DNA of 50,010 nt from Lingula anatina (GCF_001039355.2 NW_019776172.1:1-50010), one strand, 5' to 3'; positions 21,877-35,376 are shown, numbered from the stretch's first letter. Numbers and translations are program-made. The notes: a model not told the origin generated them from the letters alone.

Positions 21877-24800
21877 TTGTTAATAAATGAAAATTAATTA
21901 ACCCACCAGGGTGTCGATCATGTGTTTACCCGGTTTTCTAAGTTCGATGTAAACAAACATCGATAATCAGCATTTTACCGAATCTATAACATTTCATCAA
22001 ACTCTTGGTGGCTGAAAGCGGTTGCTTTTCTGGCAGTAATCTTCCTTAATTTACACTGGAGTTTTGGCAAAGGTTATCTCCACAATCACGTTTAACTTTT
22101 TCGATTTCAGGTTTTCCATGAAGAACGTCAATAATAAATTCGCACATTTAACAAACTTTGCTGTCAATAGTAAGAAGAACGGTTTCCGTATCGATCATGA
22201 GATGCAAGAAGGACACACTTGGTAAGAATAACTCAAATGAAATGACAATTCCTAAATTATATGTAGCTTTGTGACAACGTTTTTTAAAAATAAACAGTAA
22301 TGTTTCATCGGTTTTAATGAACTTTTAATGAACTTGTTCTCAATACATGTTTAAAATGTACATAATTAAGGGGTCCCTTTATGGTTGAAGGATGTCTATC
22401 ATAAAAACATCTTACATCATATGAAATGATAAAACATCTTACATCAAATAAAAGCACATAACATGGTATACCTTAACATGATAAAGCATGCCATAGCATG
22501 ACGTAACATAGAATAAGATAACATATCCTAAAATGATATAACATGATATAACGTATCATGACAGGCGTAACATAATATAGCATAACATGGCATAGCATAA
22601 CATGACATAGCATAACATGTCATAGCATGACATAGCAAAGTACGATATAACATGACACTATATGACAAAGCTGGGTCTCCATGAATTCCATTGCAGGTCG
22701 TATTCTACGTTTTGGGCATATTTAAAATGGCACCACGGAATAGATCGAAAGCCGGTTTGGGAGGATGTAAAAGAAATAATTATCAAGACTATCATAAGGT
22801 AAACATCTGGCCTTAAACTGTGACCGTTTCTTTCAATACGGGTCTTCAAAGAAGGAATATATACTGTATGCTTGATGCAGTCCGAGGGGTTGGAAAGGTA
22901 TTTCGATAATTTAAAAAATTGATATATTGGTTTGACAGAAACACTTTGGCACGTTTCTTAACCGTTGCGCAGCCGTGCATAGCCTGCTGACCATAAGTTG
23001 AATCTTCTGACATTTTGTAAATTGATTTTCGAAGCAGGTTAACATTCTGTGTATAGCCTGAAACAGTAGCTTGCCTATCATAGCGGTTCGCTCAATTATC
23101 TCATACAAGTACGTATAGTCTTGATATCAGATATCTATATATGATTATGGTTTAATCACATATCGTAGCGGAGAGGCTGACATGCGCAAGGCAGCCAAGT
23201 CCTACCTAAAGAGCAGATACAGCGTCCATGAACTCTTTGGCTTCGACGTTCTTTTGGACGCTAACCTCAAACCGTGGGTGCTTGAGGTCAACGTGTCTCC
23301 TTTGTAAGTGAGAATTCTATAAATAAATCCACATGTTATGGTTTCTATCTTGGGCCATCTTTGGGCCAAAAAAACAAGGAAAGAAAAACGTTGGCGATTT
23401 CTGTTTCATTAATATCTCTTTTCTTTCTCTTTTTTTTTTTACAGAATAAGCATCATCATAGAATATCTTACAGCTATGACTATTGATCATAATATTTACC
23501 ATATTTTGAGCACGTTCTTCAGTTATTACATTTGATTAATCATGTGTAATATAAGTGTGATGATGCAATGCTATGCTTTCATTAACCAGATGCTGACTGC
23601 GATCTTTTTTCTACTATTAGCGAAGTGCCTGGCTTTTCAATTTAAGGGGGCGCCTCTGGAAGGTTAATGTTTTTATTGATCAATTCATTAGCGCCTAGTA
23701 TTATGAAATGGCCATTAAAACAATTCCAGTGCTTGATGATGACATTGTTCATTCTCTGATAGGCCTCAGACGGCAGTCAATTGCATTCATATCAACTTTC
23801 AGTATGGACCGTAACTTCACCAAGGTACACGTACCGTTGTTAAAGGATGTGCTGAACCTTGCTGGTATACAGATTCCCTTTGTTGGGAGCACGGAGTTTC
23901 GATCGCAGTTGGGACCGGAAAGGTAGACTTGTCGCTCTAGCTCGTACATAAATCTTTGTAAACACCCGATTTATAATCTAAACAGTCATGTTTAATTTGT
24001 AAAGTTCTACCCTCTAACAGCCAATCGTTTCCTTTGCCTATTCATGTTACATCTACAAGAAACAATTGCACTTTACCCGTCGATATTCGCACAAACGCAT
24101 ATTTGAAGCACATGTAAGTGGTTATATTTCAGAAAGTCAAGCGTTCCTAAACACCTTACTATGGACCATAGGCTGTGGGTGCAGACGCTGTCCGCGGAGA
24201 CGCATGAGAAGCATGAATACTACACGCAAAGTCTTAGTGAGGTGGGTAGAGTTGGGGAAGAGTTGGGGTTGGGGAGGGGGAGAAGATTTTAATTCGATAT
24301 TAGCATTTATACCGCTATTTTTACTGTTATTATAATGGTCATAATTGACATCCTTTTAAGCTTTTGAACTCCTAATATGGTTAATCTTGTCCACCTTCCC
24401 AAATTTTCTCACAGTACTCTGAAAGTGGATCTCTTTCATATCAATAAGCCTCGTTGATCAGCACTTTGGGTAAAAACTACACACTCATCTTTACCCTATA
24501 AACTAAAGAAGCAAACACTTTTTCTTTATATTGACAAGACCCAACAACAAACCATATTAGACAACCTGACGGCAGATGACGTGCGGATGCTGATAGAAAC
24601 AATAGACGAAGACAACAGAAAGGGACAGTTTGAAAGAATATTTCCTGGTCCAGATACTGGGACATACCTACGATTCTTTGAACAACCAAGGTCAAGAAAG
24701 TTTTACTCTTCGACCTTTTAAATCAGAATTTTTCAAATAGATTAGTCTTCGGCGTCAATGATATGTATTTTTTATTAAAATGATTTCCTCAAACGGATTT

Positions 24801-25044
24801 ACTTTATATATAATCTTACATCAAAATAATACTAAAAGTGATGCATTAATTCCGTAAAAAGTGGAGAGACACAAGTATTCAATGAAATATCATTGTAGGA
24901 ATACCAGAGCCGTAGCCAGGGTTGTTGGGGGGGGGGGGGGAGGGTCGAATGAACCGCCCCTTTTCCCGGATTAAGCATTTATCTAGTTACACGTAGGTTG
25001 TTGGTAAAAGGGCCTCTTTTTCAGAAAAAGACTGTTTTTTATAT

Positions 25045-25083
<39 letters not shown>

Positions 25084-25233
25084 TTCGACTCTCGTTAATG
25101 TCGTAAAATGATGTCTTCTAGGTACTACAACCTACTTCTTCACCAGTGGATCAGCAGTTTGAATGACAACCAAGAGGCAGGGAGGGACATTCTGGAGTCG
25201 CTGTGCCGCCAGTTCAAACATGTTGAAGCATGA
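18227..25233 (+). CDS. Secretory-signal TTLL4-like glutamate ligase 1, 14 exons
   Basis: TTLL4-type enzymes ligate glutamate to side-chain glutamates of tubulin and other acidic proteins using ATP. Exons: 18227-18302, 18722-18967, 19650-19754, 20202-20287, 20583-20777, 21191-21273, 21574-21702, 22111-22221, 22697-22798, 23169-23303, 23803-23922, 24133-24241, 24539-24690 and 25122-25233. They give 586 residues. Residues 1-20 are a signal peptide (MAFR, hydrophobic core [11 protein letters not shown], cleavage after QISA). Cysteines 29, 40 and 63 follow. TTLL4 landmarks: [31 protein letters not shown] (232-236), [20 protein letters not shown] (276-295), HLTNFAVN (319-326), [11 protein letters not shown] (398-408), LEVNVSP (416-422) and [14 protein letters not shown]. 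The likely Mg/ATP ligands D404, E417 and N419 are present. SKAAGI at 240-245 has Ala where TTLL4 has Arg. Intron 6 has a GC donor. The next upstream in-frame ATG (18113) is rejected because that frame is not kept in gene 3. Confidence 0.9.
19876..20089. mobile_element. PIF/Harbinger-like MITE in intron 3 of TTLL4-like gene 1
   Basis: The 214-base insert starts GGGCCCAATCCCATAGA and ends TCTGGGAATGGGGTC (imperfect inverted repeats). TTA flanks both sides (19873-19875 and 20090-20092). Gene 2 retains the empty site, CATCTTACTGTG with a single TTA, near 29447. The 3-base TTA duplication and GGG ends suit PIF/Harbinger. It is a relative of the foldback elements upstream of each gene. Confidence 0.8.
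21833..21874. repeat. (CA)n microsatellite in intron 7 of gene 1
   Basis: This is a dinucleotide run. It is shared, with different lengths, by gene 2 (about 31190-31232) and gene 3 (about 40670-40684). Confidence 0.9.
22395..22668. repeat. Degenerate CATAGCATAACATGA repeat in intron 8 of gene 1
   Basis: Words such as CATAACATGACATAGC recur irregularly just before exon 9. Equivalent tracts occupy about 31735-32050 in gene 2 and 41215-41450 in gene 3, with different copy numbers. Apparent minus-strand reading frames there are low-complexity artefacts. Confidence 0.8.
24908..24965. mobile_element. Remnant of a CCGTAGCCAGG-type element in intron 13
   Basis: GCCGTAGCCAGGGTTGTTGGGG followed by a G run and AACCGCCCC occurs in intron 13 of all three array genes (also about 34989 and 45249). 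It resembles the ends of a common invertebrate non-autonomous transposon. No second terminus was securely identified. Confidence 0.4.
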
Positions 25234-25277
25234 TTTCAACTAACTGCCATAAATGCTACTTTGACAGTGTTCTTGGG

Positions 25278-25283
25278 AATAAA
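25278..25283 (+). terminator. Polyadenylation signal of TTLL4-like gene 1
   Basis: AATAAA lies 45 bases past the stop codon in GTGTTCTTGGGAATAAAA, a block conserved after genes 2 and 3. Confidence 0.7.
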
Positions 25284-25720
25284 AACAAGTCACTTTTATT
25301 GCAAAATTAAACTTTGTTAAAGTTGTTTTATTGGGATTTATGCCTATTGTGAATGTTGTGCCCACCGTGTGAGACACTGTAAATTACTTATACATAGCGA
25401 GAGATGTTATTTGACCCTGCTGATATACCGGTACGCCTTAAAGTAGTCGGCTTAAGGGGGGGGGGGGAGCTCGGTGAAATGCGAGTACTTGCTGTCGGTG
25501 TGTACGTCAAATAACATCGCCCTGGGTGACAGTATGTTATATCCCACATACCCCTTTGCAAATATACGACCAATGATATATAATTAAACAACATATCATT
25601 ATTCATAAAAGTATCCATACATAAAGACATAATCGTAAACTGTATACTAAACATACTAACATAAAACTGCACAAAACATGCATGTACACTCATAGAAGTA
25701 GTAGTACTTGTATGGTACAC

Positions 25721-26642
25721 AGGGCTATACTGCCACAATGGAACACAATGACTCTAGACTACTACACTGTACTAGGAGACACAGGACTATACTGCCACAA
25801 TGGAACACAATGACTCCAGACTACTACACTGTACTAGGAGGCACAGGACTATACTGCCACAATGGAACACAATGACTCCAGACTACTACACTGTACTAGG
25901 AGGCACAGGACTATACTGCCACAATGGAACACAATGACTCCAGACTACTACACTGTACTAGGAGGCACAGGACTATACTGCCACAATGGAACACAATGAC
26001 TCCAGACTACTACACTGTACTAGGAGGCACAGGACTATACTGCCACAATGGAACACAATGACTCCAGACTACTACACTGTACTAGGAGGCACAGGACTAT
26101 ACTGCCACAATGGAACACAATGACTCCAGACTACTACACTGTACTAGGAGGCACAGGACTATACTGCCACAATGGAACACAATGACTCCAGACTACTACA
26201 CTGTACTAGGAGGCACAGGACTATACTGCCACAATGGAACACAATGACTCCAGACTACTACACTGTACTAGGAGGCACAGGACTATACTGCCACAATGGA
26301 ACACAATGACTCCAGACTACTACACTGTACTAGGAGGCACAGGACTATACTGCCACAATGGAACACAATGACTCCAGACTACTACACTGTACTAGGAGGC
26401 ACAGGACTATACTGCCACAATGGAACACAATGACTCCAGACTACCACACTGTAGTAGGAGACAAATGACTATACTGCCAAAATGGAACACAATGACTCCA
26501 GACTACTACACTGTACTAGGAGACACAGGACTATACTGCCACAATGGATCACAATGACTCCAGACTACTACACTGTACTAGGAGGCACAGGACTATACTG
26601 CCACAATGGAACACAATGACTCCAGACTACTACACTGTACTA
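25721..26642. repeat. 62-base minisatellite between TTLL4-like genes 1 and 2
   Basis: About 15 head-to-tail copies of a 62-base unit (GGACTATACTGCCACAATGG, continuing with AACACAATGACTCCAGACTA). Most copies are identical; two or three near the ends carry substitutions. There are no unique spacers. The same boundary between genes 2 and 3 (about 35878) lacks the array. The rest of 25234-28000 is 3' flank of gene 1 and 5' flank of gene 2. Confidence 0.95.
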
Positions 26643-27371
26643 TGGGCCTACACACACCAACACGAACATACATGAGTCTTTTTTTCGTCATCTATTAAAG
26701 CACGGCCTACTATTTAATGAGGTGCGTACTTCAATTTTTAAGCATTCCAAAAGTGCAAAACGAGTCAACTGTACTACTGCATTACCCTCTACCAGGGTTG
26801 CAGATATTGCAGGCAAAATTTCAAAAAGCCAGAATGACTTTCTATTTATCTAAAGATATACCTGTGAATATCTTGTGAAAATCAATCTGTCGCCTTGGTA
26901 AAGGGTACTACAGCATCGTTCTAGCAACATAAGAACCATGGGACCACGCGATGAGGGAGCTTGAGTTAAAACGGGGGCAGCTCATTTGAAGTATGGCAAT
27001 GTGACAGTTTCTACATCCTGATATTTTACAGTTGTATATGCGTTATTTTTTTTTACTTTTTAAGCAAGGAGTGAAATGTACGTTACGATACATGATGGCA
27101 GTGCAGCAGTTTCTCAGCCCGCGGTGTGCCTTAGATGTAGCAGTGTAGCAGCCGCTTACTTTTATTAACGCCAATGCAACAATACAATTCTAATTCCATA
27201 ACTTTATGGTTTCTACATCAAGGCTAACACCAGTTACTTGGAGGTCACATCATTATACAATACTTCACACAGTGGGGGTAAAACTTCAGATTTTTATTTT
27301 GTGATTACATTGTTATTTTGTTCCCAGGAGCAATGTCATCGTTGCAGTTATTACAGTTAGCGTAAATTTTA

Positions 27372-27622
27372 GGACCATTCCCAGACCCCATCGTACTAAC
27401 TGTGGATCGATCTATCACCGAGGAGATTCTCGTTAAATTGCTTTCAACTAAAGCGGCTTAGATGACTGTCACGCCTACTGAAGCTGCTAGGGGGTAATTA
27501 ATTATCGATTACCAGCTTCAGTAGGCGTGCCAGACATCTAAGCGGCTTAAGCTGAAAACAATTTAGCGAGAAACCGCTAGAAGATGGAGCGATGCTGTAG
27601 ATCGATCTAGGAATGGGAACCC
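27372..27622. mobile_element. Foldback MITE upstream of TTLL4-like gene 2
   Basis: This is the counterpart of 16933-17181, with the same arms and minor substitutions. It is followed by GCATGTTTGAACTGGGTTCCC, so a second short inverted GGGAACCC/GGGTTCCC pair forms. Confidence 0.75.
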
Positions 27623-27863
27623 AGTCTATGCTTCAGCATGTTTGAACTGGGTTCCCAAACTTATAGCTACCAACAGTTTGCATTATTGAAAGAAACTTGA
27701 TAACAGAATGTTTGCATTAAAAGAAGGACAAATGGGATAGCCCCGTCTATTCCTCCTAACCTGTCTCTCACCTGAAATGACAAGATATGAATAATGCCTT
27801 AAAACCTGAATACATTATTGCATGATATACAGAAGCATATGGTTCTGCATATGATGAATTCTG

Positions 27864-27869
27864 TATAAA
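27864..27869 (+). promoter_or_regulatory. TATA box of TTLL4-like gene 2
   Basis: TATAAA lies 137 bases before the ATG, in the conserved GATGAATTCTGTATAAAC block. Confidence 0.6.
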
Positions 27870-28000
27870 CGTCTATGGTCAATTTGAATACTGCTGGTAT
27901 TCTTCTAAATCACTGCATATTTTTCCATGAACATACATCCACCCAGTTGCAGAGTATTAAAAAAGACTACTACGCCAAGACGCTGCTTTATCAGTTTAAG

Positions 28001-31000
28001 ATGGCCTTCAGGACGATTCTGCTTGTTTGTACGATAGGATTTCTTCGTCAGATTTCGGCAGATAAGATCGAGTTAGGTGAGTATATTAAACCTCGCTTTA
28101 TTTTCAGTAATATAAATTATGATTGATGATGATAACATGATGTCTCTTCGCTGCCAATATTAAGACATTTTGTTTTCCATATCGAAAATACAAAATATTG
28201 TTTTGGGAAAAAGATCTTATGCTTAAAAATGACAATTGTGATACAGGGTATTACCTCCCCACTTTATTTAGAAAAGTTAAGACAGTGCACTCTGCAGTCT
28301 TGAAAAGAGAGTTATTTTTCGAAAAAAGGGAGAGTTTTTTTATCGTCTTGGGAAGTGACATAGTGCCTAAAGCAATAGAAGCGACCCAGAGCGGACGCCC
28401 ACCTCCCCCCCCCCCACTTAAGGGCTTAAAGCTGCACCTTCATGTTGTTAAGACTAACCATTAAATTTATAATTTGAGCATAGCATACAATTGCCACCAA
28501 CTAAATGGGCCGGATAATGATGTTTGTGAGAAACAAGCAATCACTGGAACTACTCCAGGCGGCACAGGAACCCGGGAAACACCATCAGAGAGTTGTCCCA
28601 GGACCACGGTTCGAGTTCAGCCTGGGGTGTCTCAAGATAAAGAAAAACACCACGTGCATCCAGCCCTGACTCCCAGCCTGTTCTCAAACGTGCCACCGAC
28701 CATCAACTTCGTGCTGCCGGATATAGATGGTGAGCTGGTCGAGGTTGTTTACTGACATACGTAAAATTCCCATTGAAAAGAGTTTGAGCACATTCACAAC
28801 AGTGGAATTACTAGTCCGAGGATCAAATATGGGGAACCACTAAAATTAGATTAACCAGGGGGATTATTGCAACAAGCATTCAAGTGGGTCGGTCATATTT
28901 GATCCGCGCATTTTATTAATCATATACAAACACAATACAACACATTACAATATATACAAACATACAAGAACAAGCAATGTATCACAGACTAAAAAAGCAC
29001 ATTATGTTACAAATACAAAATGATCAGTACAGTTGTGTAACTTTTAAGTATTAAAATACAATACATACACATTCACAGGTGCACAGTCACTGAAATATCA
29101 ATGTAATATTGTAGAACATACAATATAATATATACAAAAACCTACAGTGGAATTACAGAAGAACCAAACTGATCTTCGTTCTATATATTCTTTTTATCTT
29201 TCACATTCCTTGCCTTCAGTTGGTATGTTGAGTCCTCGGATAAGAAGCCTATTGACTATTTATCACAAAGGGAGCGATATTGCTTTAGAGCTGGCTTTTA
29301 AAGTTGGTTTCGCACCTACAAAAGGTGGGTCAATTTTATGAAATTAGCATCCAGGTAACATACCAAAATTGAAAATTCTCATCTTTTCCAATCTGAGCAA
29401 TTTCAAGAAAACAAATGTTCCGTATTACCTTAGCAGTGCATCTTACTGTGAAAAAAAAAAAAAAATCAAATCGAAACGTGCATTCTGTTTCTGTATCTGT
29501 CTGCAATTGTTAAGTAAGGAAAGTGTTTTGTAGTATATAAAGTATGTTTTATGGTTCCAGATGTTCAAAAATGGACGTTGTATTTTCATAAAGCATTCAA
29601 ACCTAGGGAAATGGAATCTTATCTCAACATCTCACCACAGCAGAAGGTAAATGAATGATATTTAGGGGAAACAATCTTCCTGTTGCAATTGAAATGGACC
29701 ATCAAAATATCTCTGAAAAAAAGCCCATATGATTTCAGAAAAAAAAAGAAGAATTGAGTTTAGTTCGATTGGCACCAACCCCTTATCATCCTTGAATATC
29801 GACAGGCTAAGTTGACAGTAAAAGCCGATCAAATAGGCCTACAGCCATTAATTTATTTCATTTTCATGATATACATTTTGTCGATTTAACTCTTTGTAGA
29901 ATGAATAAAGTGAATGAATTGGATGTTTTACAATTAGTGGAAGTTTTCTTTCAGTTCACATTCATTCCGGACAGCTGGGCAATTGGATGCAAAGACAGAC
30001 TGACGCGGAATTTGCAAAACATGGCGCTGATTCACGGAAAAAAGGAATACGGCTTTTATCCAACTACTTTTCTTCTTCCAACTGACGTCAACCAGCTTCG
30101 ACAGTTTTTACCCAGCAGCACTGAAGACCATGTCTGGATTGTCAAACCGGTAAATGTTGAAATCGGCGCCTGTTATTTGATCCAATTATACTGATTAAAC
30201 CAGTGCACTATAAATACTTGTTTAAATTATCTCTATCGACTTTTTTAAAATCTACTGACCACCGAGAGACTGCCTGCTAAGTATGCCATTAAAGTTGGTA
30301 TCATTTGAGCCTTAATCTTTGTGTAATGTTTCTTTCTTTTATCTTTTAACACATTATCTGTAGATTTCTAAATTATCATTACAGCATATCTTTCCTATAA
30401 ATGGATTATAAGTTAGCACATGCAATTGTTCCACGATGAAATTTTTCTGCAATGGACTTTGTAAAATAGGCACTTGAATCGATAATAAATATTGATTGAT
30501 TCATTGCTTAATTGAATGAAACATGCTGCACTGCCATCATGTATCGTAACGTACATTTCACTCCTTGCTTAAAGTACTGTTACAGTAAAGCAGTTGGAAT
30601 ATATATGACACGAAAGTGGCAAGACGCCAGCAGGTTCCGAAATGCTGTCGTACAAAGGCAAGTAATTTGCTATAAGCACTAAAACTATTGATTTCTCTTT
30701 TTATGACAAATGACTATCTGAAGAAATAATGTTTTATTATTCTTATTTTCACTATCATTCCAGACCAAATCAAAGCATCAAAATGTACACTGTAATCCGT
30801 TTTTAATTCTATGTTATCGCTGTTGCTCGAGTGTAATTCCCGGTTCCCAGATACGCTCGTGTATCTATATAAAGAATCTATTAACATGATTTGTTGCATT
30901 GCACTTTTTCGAAATTACACAAGGTATGTCCCGAACCCTTTCCTCATCAAAGGGTACAAGTTCGATTTGCGGATTTACGTGGAAGTGACTTCGGTGGACC

Positions 31001-34000
31001 CATTACGGATATACCTATACCCAGAAGGTCTAGTTAGATTTGCCTCCGAAAAGTGAGTATACATGTATTTTGTATAATTTAATTTTTTAGTAGTCAAAAC
31101 TGCAGCTAAAAGAGATTGTCAACAAAAGGAGAGCCATTTTCGCACACCATATTTTACAACATAAAGTCCAAGAAACAAATGGAAGCAAACACACACACAC
31201 ACACTGGACACACACACACACACACACACACATTGGTTAATAAATGAAAATTAATAAACCCACCATGTGTTTCGATCATGTATCATGTGTTTACCCGGTT
31301 TTCTAAGTTCGACGAAAACAAACATCGATAATCAGCATTTTACCGAATCTATAACATTTCATCAAACTCTTGGTGGCTGAAAGCGGTTGCTTTTCTGGTA
31401 ATAATCTTCCTCAATTTACACTGGAGTTTTGGTATAGGGTATCTCCACAATCACGTTAAACTTTTTCGATTTCAGGTTTTCCATGAAAAACGTCTATAAT
31501 AAATTCGCACATTTAACAAACTTTGCTGTCAATAGTAAGAAGAACGGTTTCCGTATCGATCACGATATGCAAGAAGGACACACTTGGTAAGAATAACTCA
31601 AATGAAATGACAATGCCTCCATTATAAGTAGCTTTGTGACAACGTTTAAATAAACGGCAATGTTGCAATACATGTTCTCAATACATGTTTAAAATGTACA
31701 TAATTAAGGGGGTCCTTTATGGTCGAAGGATGTCTATCATAAAAACATCTTACATCACATGAAATGATAAAACATCACATCACATAAAAGCACATAACAT
31801 GGTATACCATTTACGGTTAAAACATGATAAAGCATGCCATAGCATAACGTAACATAGAATAAGATAACATATTCTAAAATGACATAACATGATATAACGT
31901 ATCATGACAATCGTAACATAACATAACATAACAGGGCATGACATAGCATAACGTGACATAGCATGACATAGCAAAGTACGATATAATATGGCACGATACA
32001 ACATGACATAGCATGACATAGCATGGCGTGCCACACCATGACATTATATGACAAAGCTGGGTCTCCATGAATTCCATTGCAGGTCGCATTCTTCGTTTTG
32101 GGCATATTTAAAACGGCACCACGAAATAGATCGAAAACCGGTTTGGGAGGACATAAAAGATATAATTATCAAGACTACCATAAGGTAAACATCTAGCCTA
32201 AAACATTGACCGTTGCTTTCAAAACGGGTACTCAAAGAAGGAATATATACTGTATGCTTGATGCAGTCCGAGGGGTTGGAAAGATATTTCAATAATCTAA
32301 AAAAAATTGATATATTGGTTTGACGGAAACACTTTGGCACGTTTTAAACTGTTGCACAGCCATGCATGACCTGCTGACAGTAAGTTTAATCTTCTGACAT
32401 TTTGCAAACTGATATGATTTTTGCAGCAGGTTAACTTTCTGTGTATAGCCTGAATCTGTGGCTTGTTTATGTATTTGGTTATCATAGTGGTTCGCTAAGT
32501 TATCTTATACATGCACGTATAGTCTTGATATCACATATCTATATATGATTGATATGGTTTGATCACATATCGTAGCGGAGAGGCTGACATGCGCAAGGCA
32601 GCCAAGTCCTACCTAAAGAGCAGATACAGCGTTCATGAACTCTTTGGCTTCGACGTTCTTTTGGACGCTAACCTCAAACCGTGGGTGCTTGAGGTCAACG
32701 TGTCTCCTTTGTAAGTTTAAATTCTATAAATAAATCCACATGTTATGGTTTCTATCTTGGGACATCTTTGGGCCAAAAAAACAAGGAAAAAACGTTGGCG
32801 ATTTCTTTTTTTTNNNNNNNNNNNNNNNNNNNNNNNNNNNNNNNNNNNNNNNNNNNNNNNNNNNNNNNNNNNNNNNNNNNNNNNNNNNNNNNNNNNNNNN
32901 NNNNNNNNNNNNNNNNNNNNNNNNNNNNNNNNNNNNNNNNNNNNNNNNNNNNNNNNNNNNNNNNNNNNNNNNNNNNNNNNNNNNNNNNNNNNNNNNNNNN
33001 NNNNNNNNNNNNNNNNNNNNNNNNNNNNNNNNNNNNNNNNNNNNNNNNNNNNNNNNNNNNNNNNNNNNNNNNNNNNNNNNNNNNNNNNNNNNNNNNNNNN
33101 NNNNNNNNNNNNNNNNNNNNNNNNNNNNNNNNNNNNNNNNNNNNNNNNNNNNNNNNNNNNNNNNNNNNNNNNNNNNNNNNNNNNNNNNNNNNNNNNNNNN
33201 NNNNNNNNNNNNNNNNNNNNNNNNNNNNNNNNNNNNNNNNNNNNNNNNNNNNNNNNNNNNNNNNNNNNNNNNNNNNNNNNNNNNNNNNNNNNNNNNNNNN
33301 NNNNNNNNNNNNNNNNNNNNNNNNNNNNNNNNNNNNNNNNNNNNNNNNNNNNNNNNNNNNNNNNNNNNNNNNNNNNNNNNNNNNNNNNNNNNNNNNNNNN
33401 NNNNNNNNNNNNNNNNNNNNNNNNNNNNNNNNNNNNNNNNNNNNNNNNNNNNNNNNNNNNNNNNNNNNNNNNNNNNNTTTTTTTTTTTTTTTTTTACAAA
33501 ATAAGCATCTCCTATAGAATATCTTATAGCTATGACTATTGATCATAATATTTACCATATTTTGAGCACGTTCTTCAGTAATTACATTTGATTAATCATG
33601 TGTAAGTGTGATAATGCAATGCTATGCTTTAATTAACCAGATGCTGACTGCGATCTTTTTTCTTCTATTAGCGAAGTGCCTGGCTTGTCAATTTAAGGGG
33701 GCGCCTCTGGAAGGTTAATGTTTTTATTGATCAATTTATTAGCGCCTAGTATTGTGAAATGACCATTAAAACAATTCCAGTGCTTGATGTTGGCATTGTT
33801 CATTCTCTGATAGGCCTCAGACGGCAGTCAATTGCTATCATATCAACTTTCAGTATGGGCCGTAACTTCACCAAGGTACACGTACCGTTGTTAAAGGATG
33901 TGCTGAACCTTGCTGGTATACAGGTTCCCTTTGTTGGGAGCACGGAGTTTCGATCGCAGTTGGGACCGGAAAGGTAGACTTGTCGCTCTAGCTCGTACAT

Positions 34001-35376
34001 AAATCTTTGTAAACACCCGATTTAAAATCTAAACAGTCATGTTTAATTTGTAAAGTTCTACCCTCTAACAGCCAATCGTTTCCTTTGCCTATTCATGTTA
34101 CATCTACAAGAAACAATTGCACTTTACCCGTCGATATTTGCACAAACGCACATTTGAAGCACATGTAAGTGGTTATATTTCAGAAAGTCAAGCGTTCCTA
34201 AACACCTTACTATGGACCACAGGCTGTGGGTGCAGACACTGTCCGCGGAGGCCCAGGAGAAGCATGAATACTACACGCATAATCTTAGTGAGGTGGGTAG
34301 AGTTCGGGGGGGGGTTGTGAAGAAATTGAGATTTTAATTCGGCGATGATACTCGTTTATAAAATAGTGTTATAAACTATAACAACTATTATTATTGTAAT
34401 TATAATGGACATAATTGACATACCTCACTGTAACCCTTTTGAACTCCTAATACGGTTGCTCTTGTCCACCTTCCCAAATTCTCGCCGTACCCTGAAAAGG
34501 GACACCTTTATATCAGTATGTCTCGATAGTTGATCAACAATTTGGGTAAAAAGACTATGCACTCATCTGTGCTTTTTAAACTAGTGAAAGAAAGGTTTTT
34601 CTTTATATTAACAAGACCCAACAACAAACCATATTAGACAACCTGTCAGCAGATGACGTGCGGATGCTGATAGAAACAATAGACGAAGACAACAGAAAAG
34701 GACAGTTTGAGAGAATATTTCCTGGTCCAGATACCGGGAAATACCTACGATTCTTTGAACAACCAAGGTCAAGAAAGTTTTATTCATCGACTTTTTTAAA
34801 TCAGAATTTTAAAAATAGATTAGTCTTCAACGTCAATAATATGTATTTTTTTTATTAAAACGATTTTCTCAAACGGATTTACTTTATATATAATCTTACA
34901 TCAAAATAACACTAAAAGTGATGCACTGATTCCGTAAAAAGTGGAGAGACACAAGTATTCAATAAAATATCATTGTAGGAATACCAGACCCGTAGCCAGG
35001 GTTGTTTGGGGGTGGGGGGGGGGGGGGGGTCGAATGAACCGCCCCTTTTCCCGGGTTAAGGTTCCCTCTGGGTAAACATTTATCTAGGTACACGTAGGTT
35101 GTTGGTGAAAGGTCCACTTTTTTAGAAAAAGACTTCCCTCCCCAAACTTTTTAAATTACAGGCTGCAGGCCTACCAACAACGGACTGCTTTTTATATTTA
35201 TTTATTTATTTATTTATTTATTTATTTTCGACTCTCGTTAATGTCGTTAAATGATGTCTCCTAGGTACTACAACCTACTTCTTCACCAATGGATCAGCCG
35301 TTACCATGACAACCAGGAGGCAGGGAGGGATATTCTGGAGTCGCTGTGCCGCCAGTTCAAACATGTTGAAGCATGA
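28001..35376 (+). CDS. Secretory-signal TTLL4-like glutamate ligase 2, 14 exons
   Basis: Exons: 28001-28076, 28484-28729, 29220-29324, 29561-29646, 29955-30149, 30575-30657, 30924-31052, 31476-31586, 32083-32184, 32576-32710, 33854-33973, 34184-34292, 34616-34767 and 35265-35376. Each is exactly the length of its partner in gene 1, giving 586 residues. The signal peptide is MAFR plus [11 protein letters not shown] and RQISA. Cysteines 29, 40 and 63 are kept. Catalytic landmarks [33 protein letters not shown] and LEVNVSP are intact. The P-loop-like segment reads SKAVGI, with Val where TTLL4 has Arg. Intron 6 again has a GC donor. The assembly gap lies wholly in intron 10, between poly-T runs, and does not touch coding sequence. 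Function is inferred from the family: ATP-dependent glutamylation, probably in the secretory pathway. Confidence 0.9.
32814..33477. other. Assembly gap (664 N) in intron 10 of gene 2
   Basis: The N run is bounded by T runs on both sides. Gene 1 has a T-rich tract at the matching place and its whole intron is about 500 bases. The real missing sequence may therefore be short, with the gap size arbitrary. Apparent reading frames across the N run are meaningless. Confidence 0.95.

Larger units (their letters stand above)
16180..26642. repeat. Segmental duplication unit 1 (TTLL4-like gene 1)
   Basis: From about 16180 the sequence (TTTTTTAAGCATTCCAAAA and onwards) becomes recognisably the same as 26740 onwards and 35970 onwards. 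Homology covers the 5' flank, exons, most introns and the 3' flank, so the unit is a genomic tandem duplication and not a retrocopy. The 16018-18226 interval holds the IQCB1 3' end, a 30-base direct duplication (16829-16888), a foldback element, an antisense exon fragment and a GGCGGAT-type element, but no gene. Confidence 0.85.

Noticed and set aside
25721-26642. CRISPR-like array
   Set aside because: Units are contiguous 62-base tandem repeats without unique spacers, in a eukaryotic genome. It is a minisatellite.
31780-32105. Overlapping minus-strand frames rich in CHVMLCYVM-type residues (also 41256-41572)
   Set aside because: They are translations of the CATAGC/ATAACATG repeat in intron 8, low-complexity artefacts.
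32740-33558. Apparent 250-270 codon reading frames across 32740-33558
   Set aside because: They are made almost wholly of the assembly gap (N read as unknown residues) and lie in intron 10 of gene 2.
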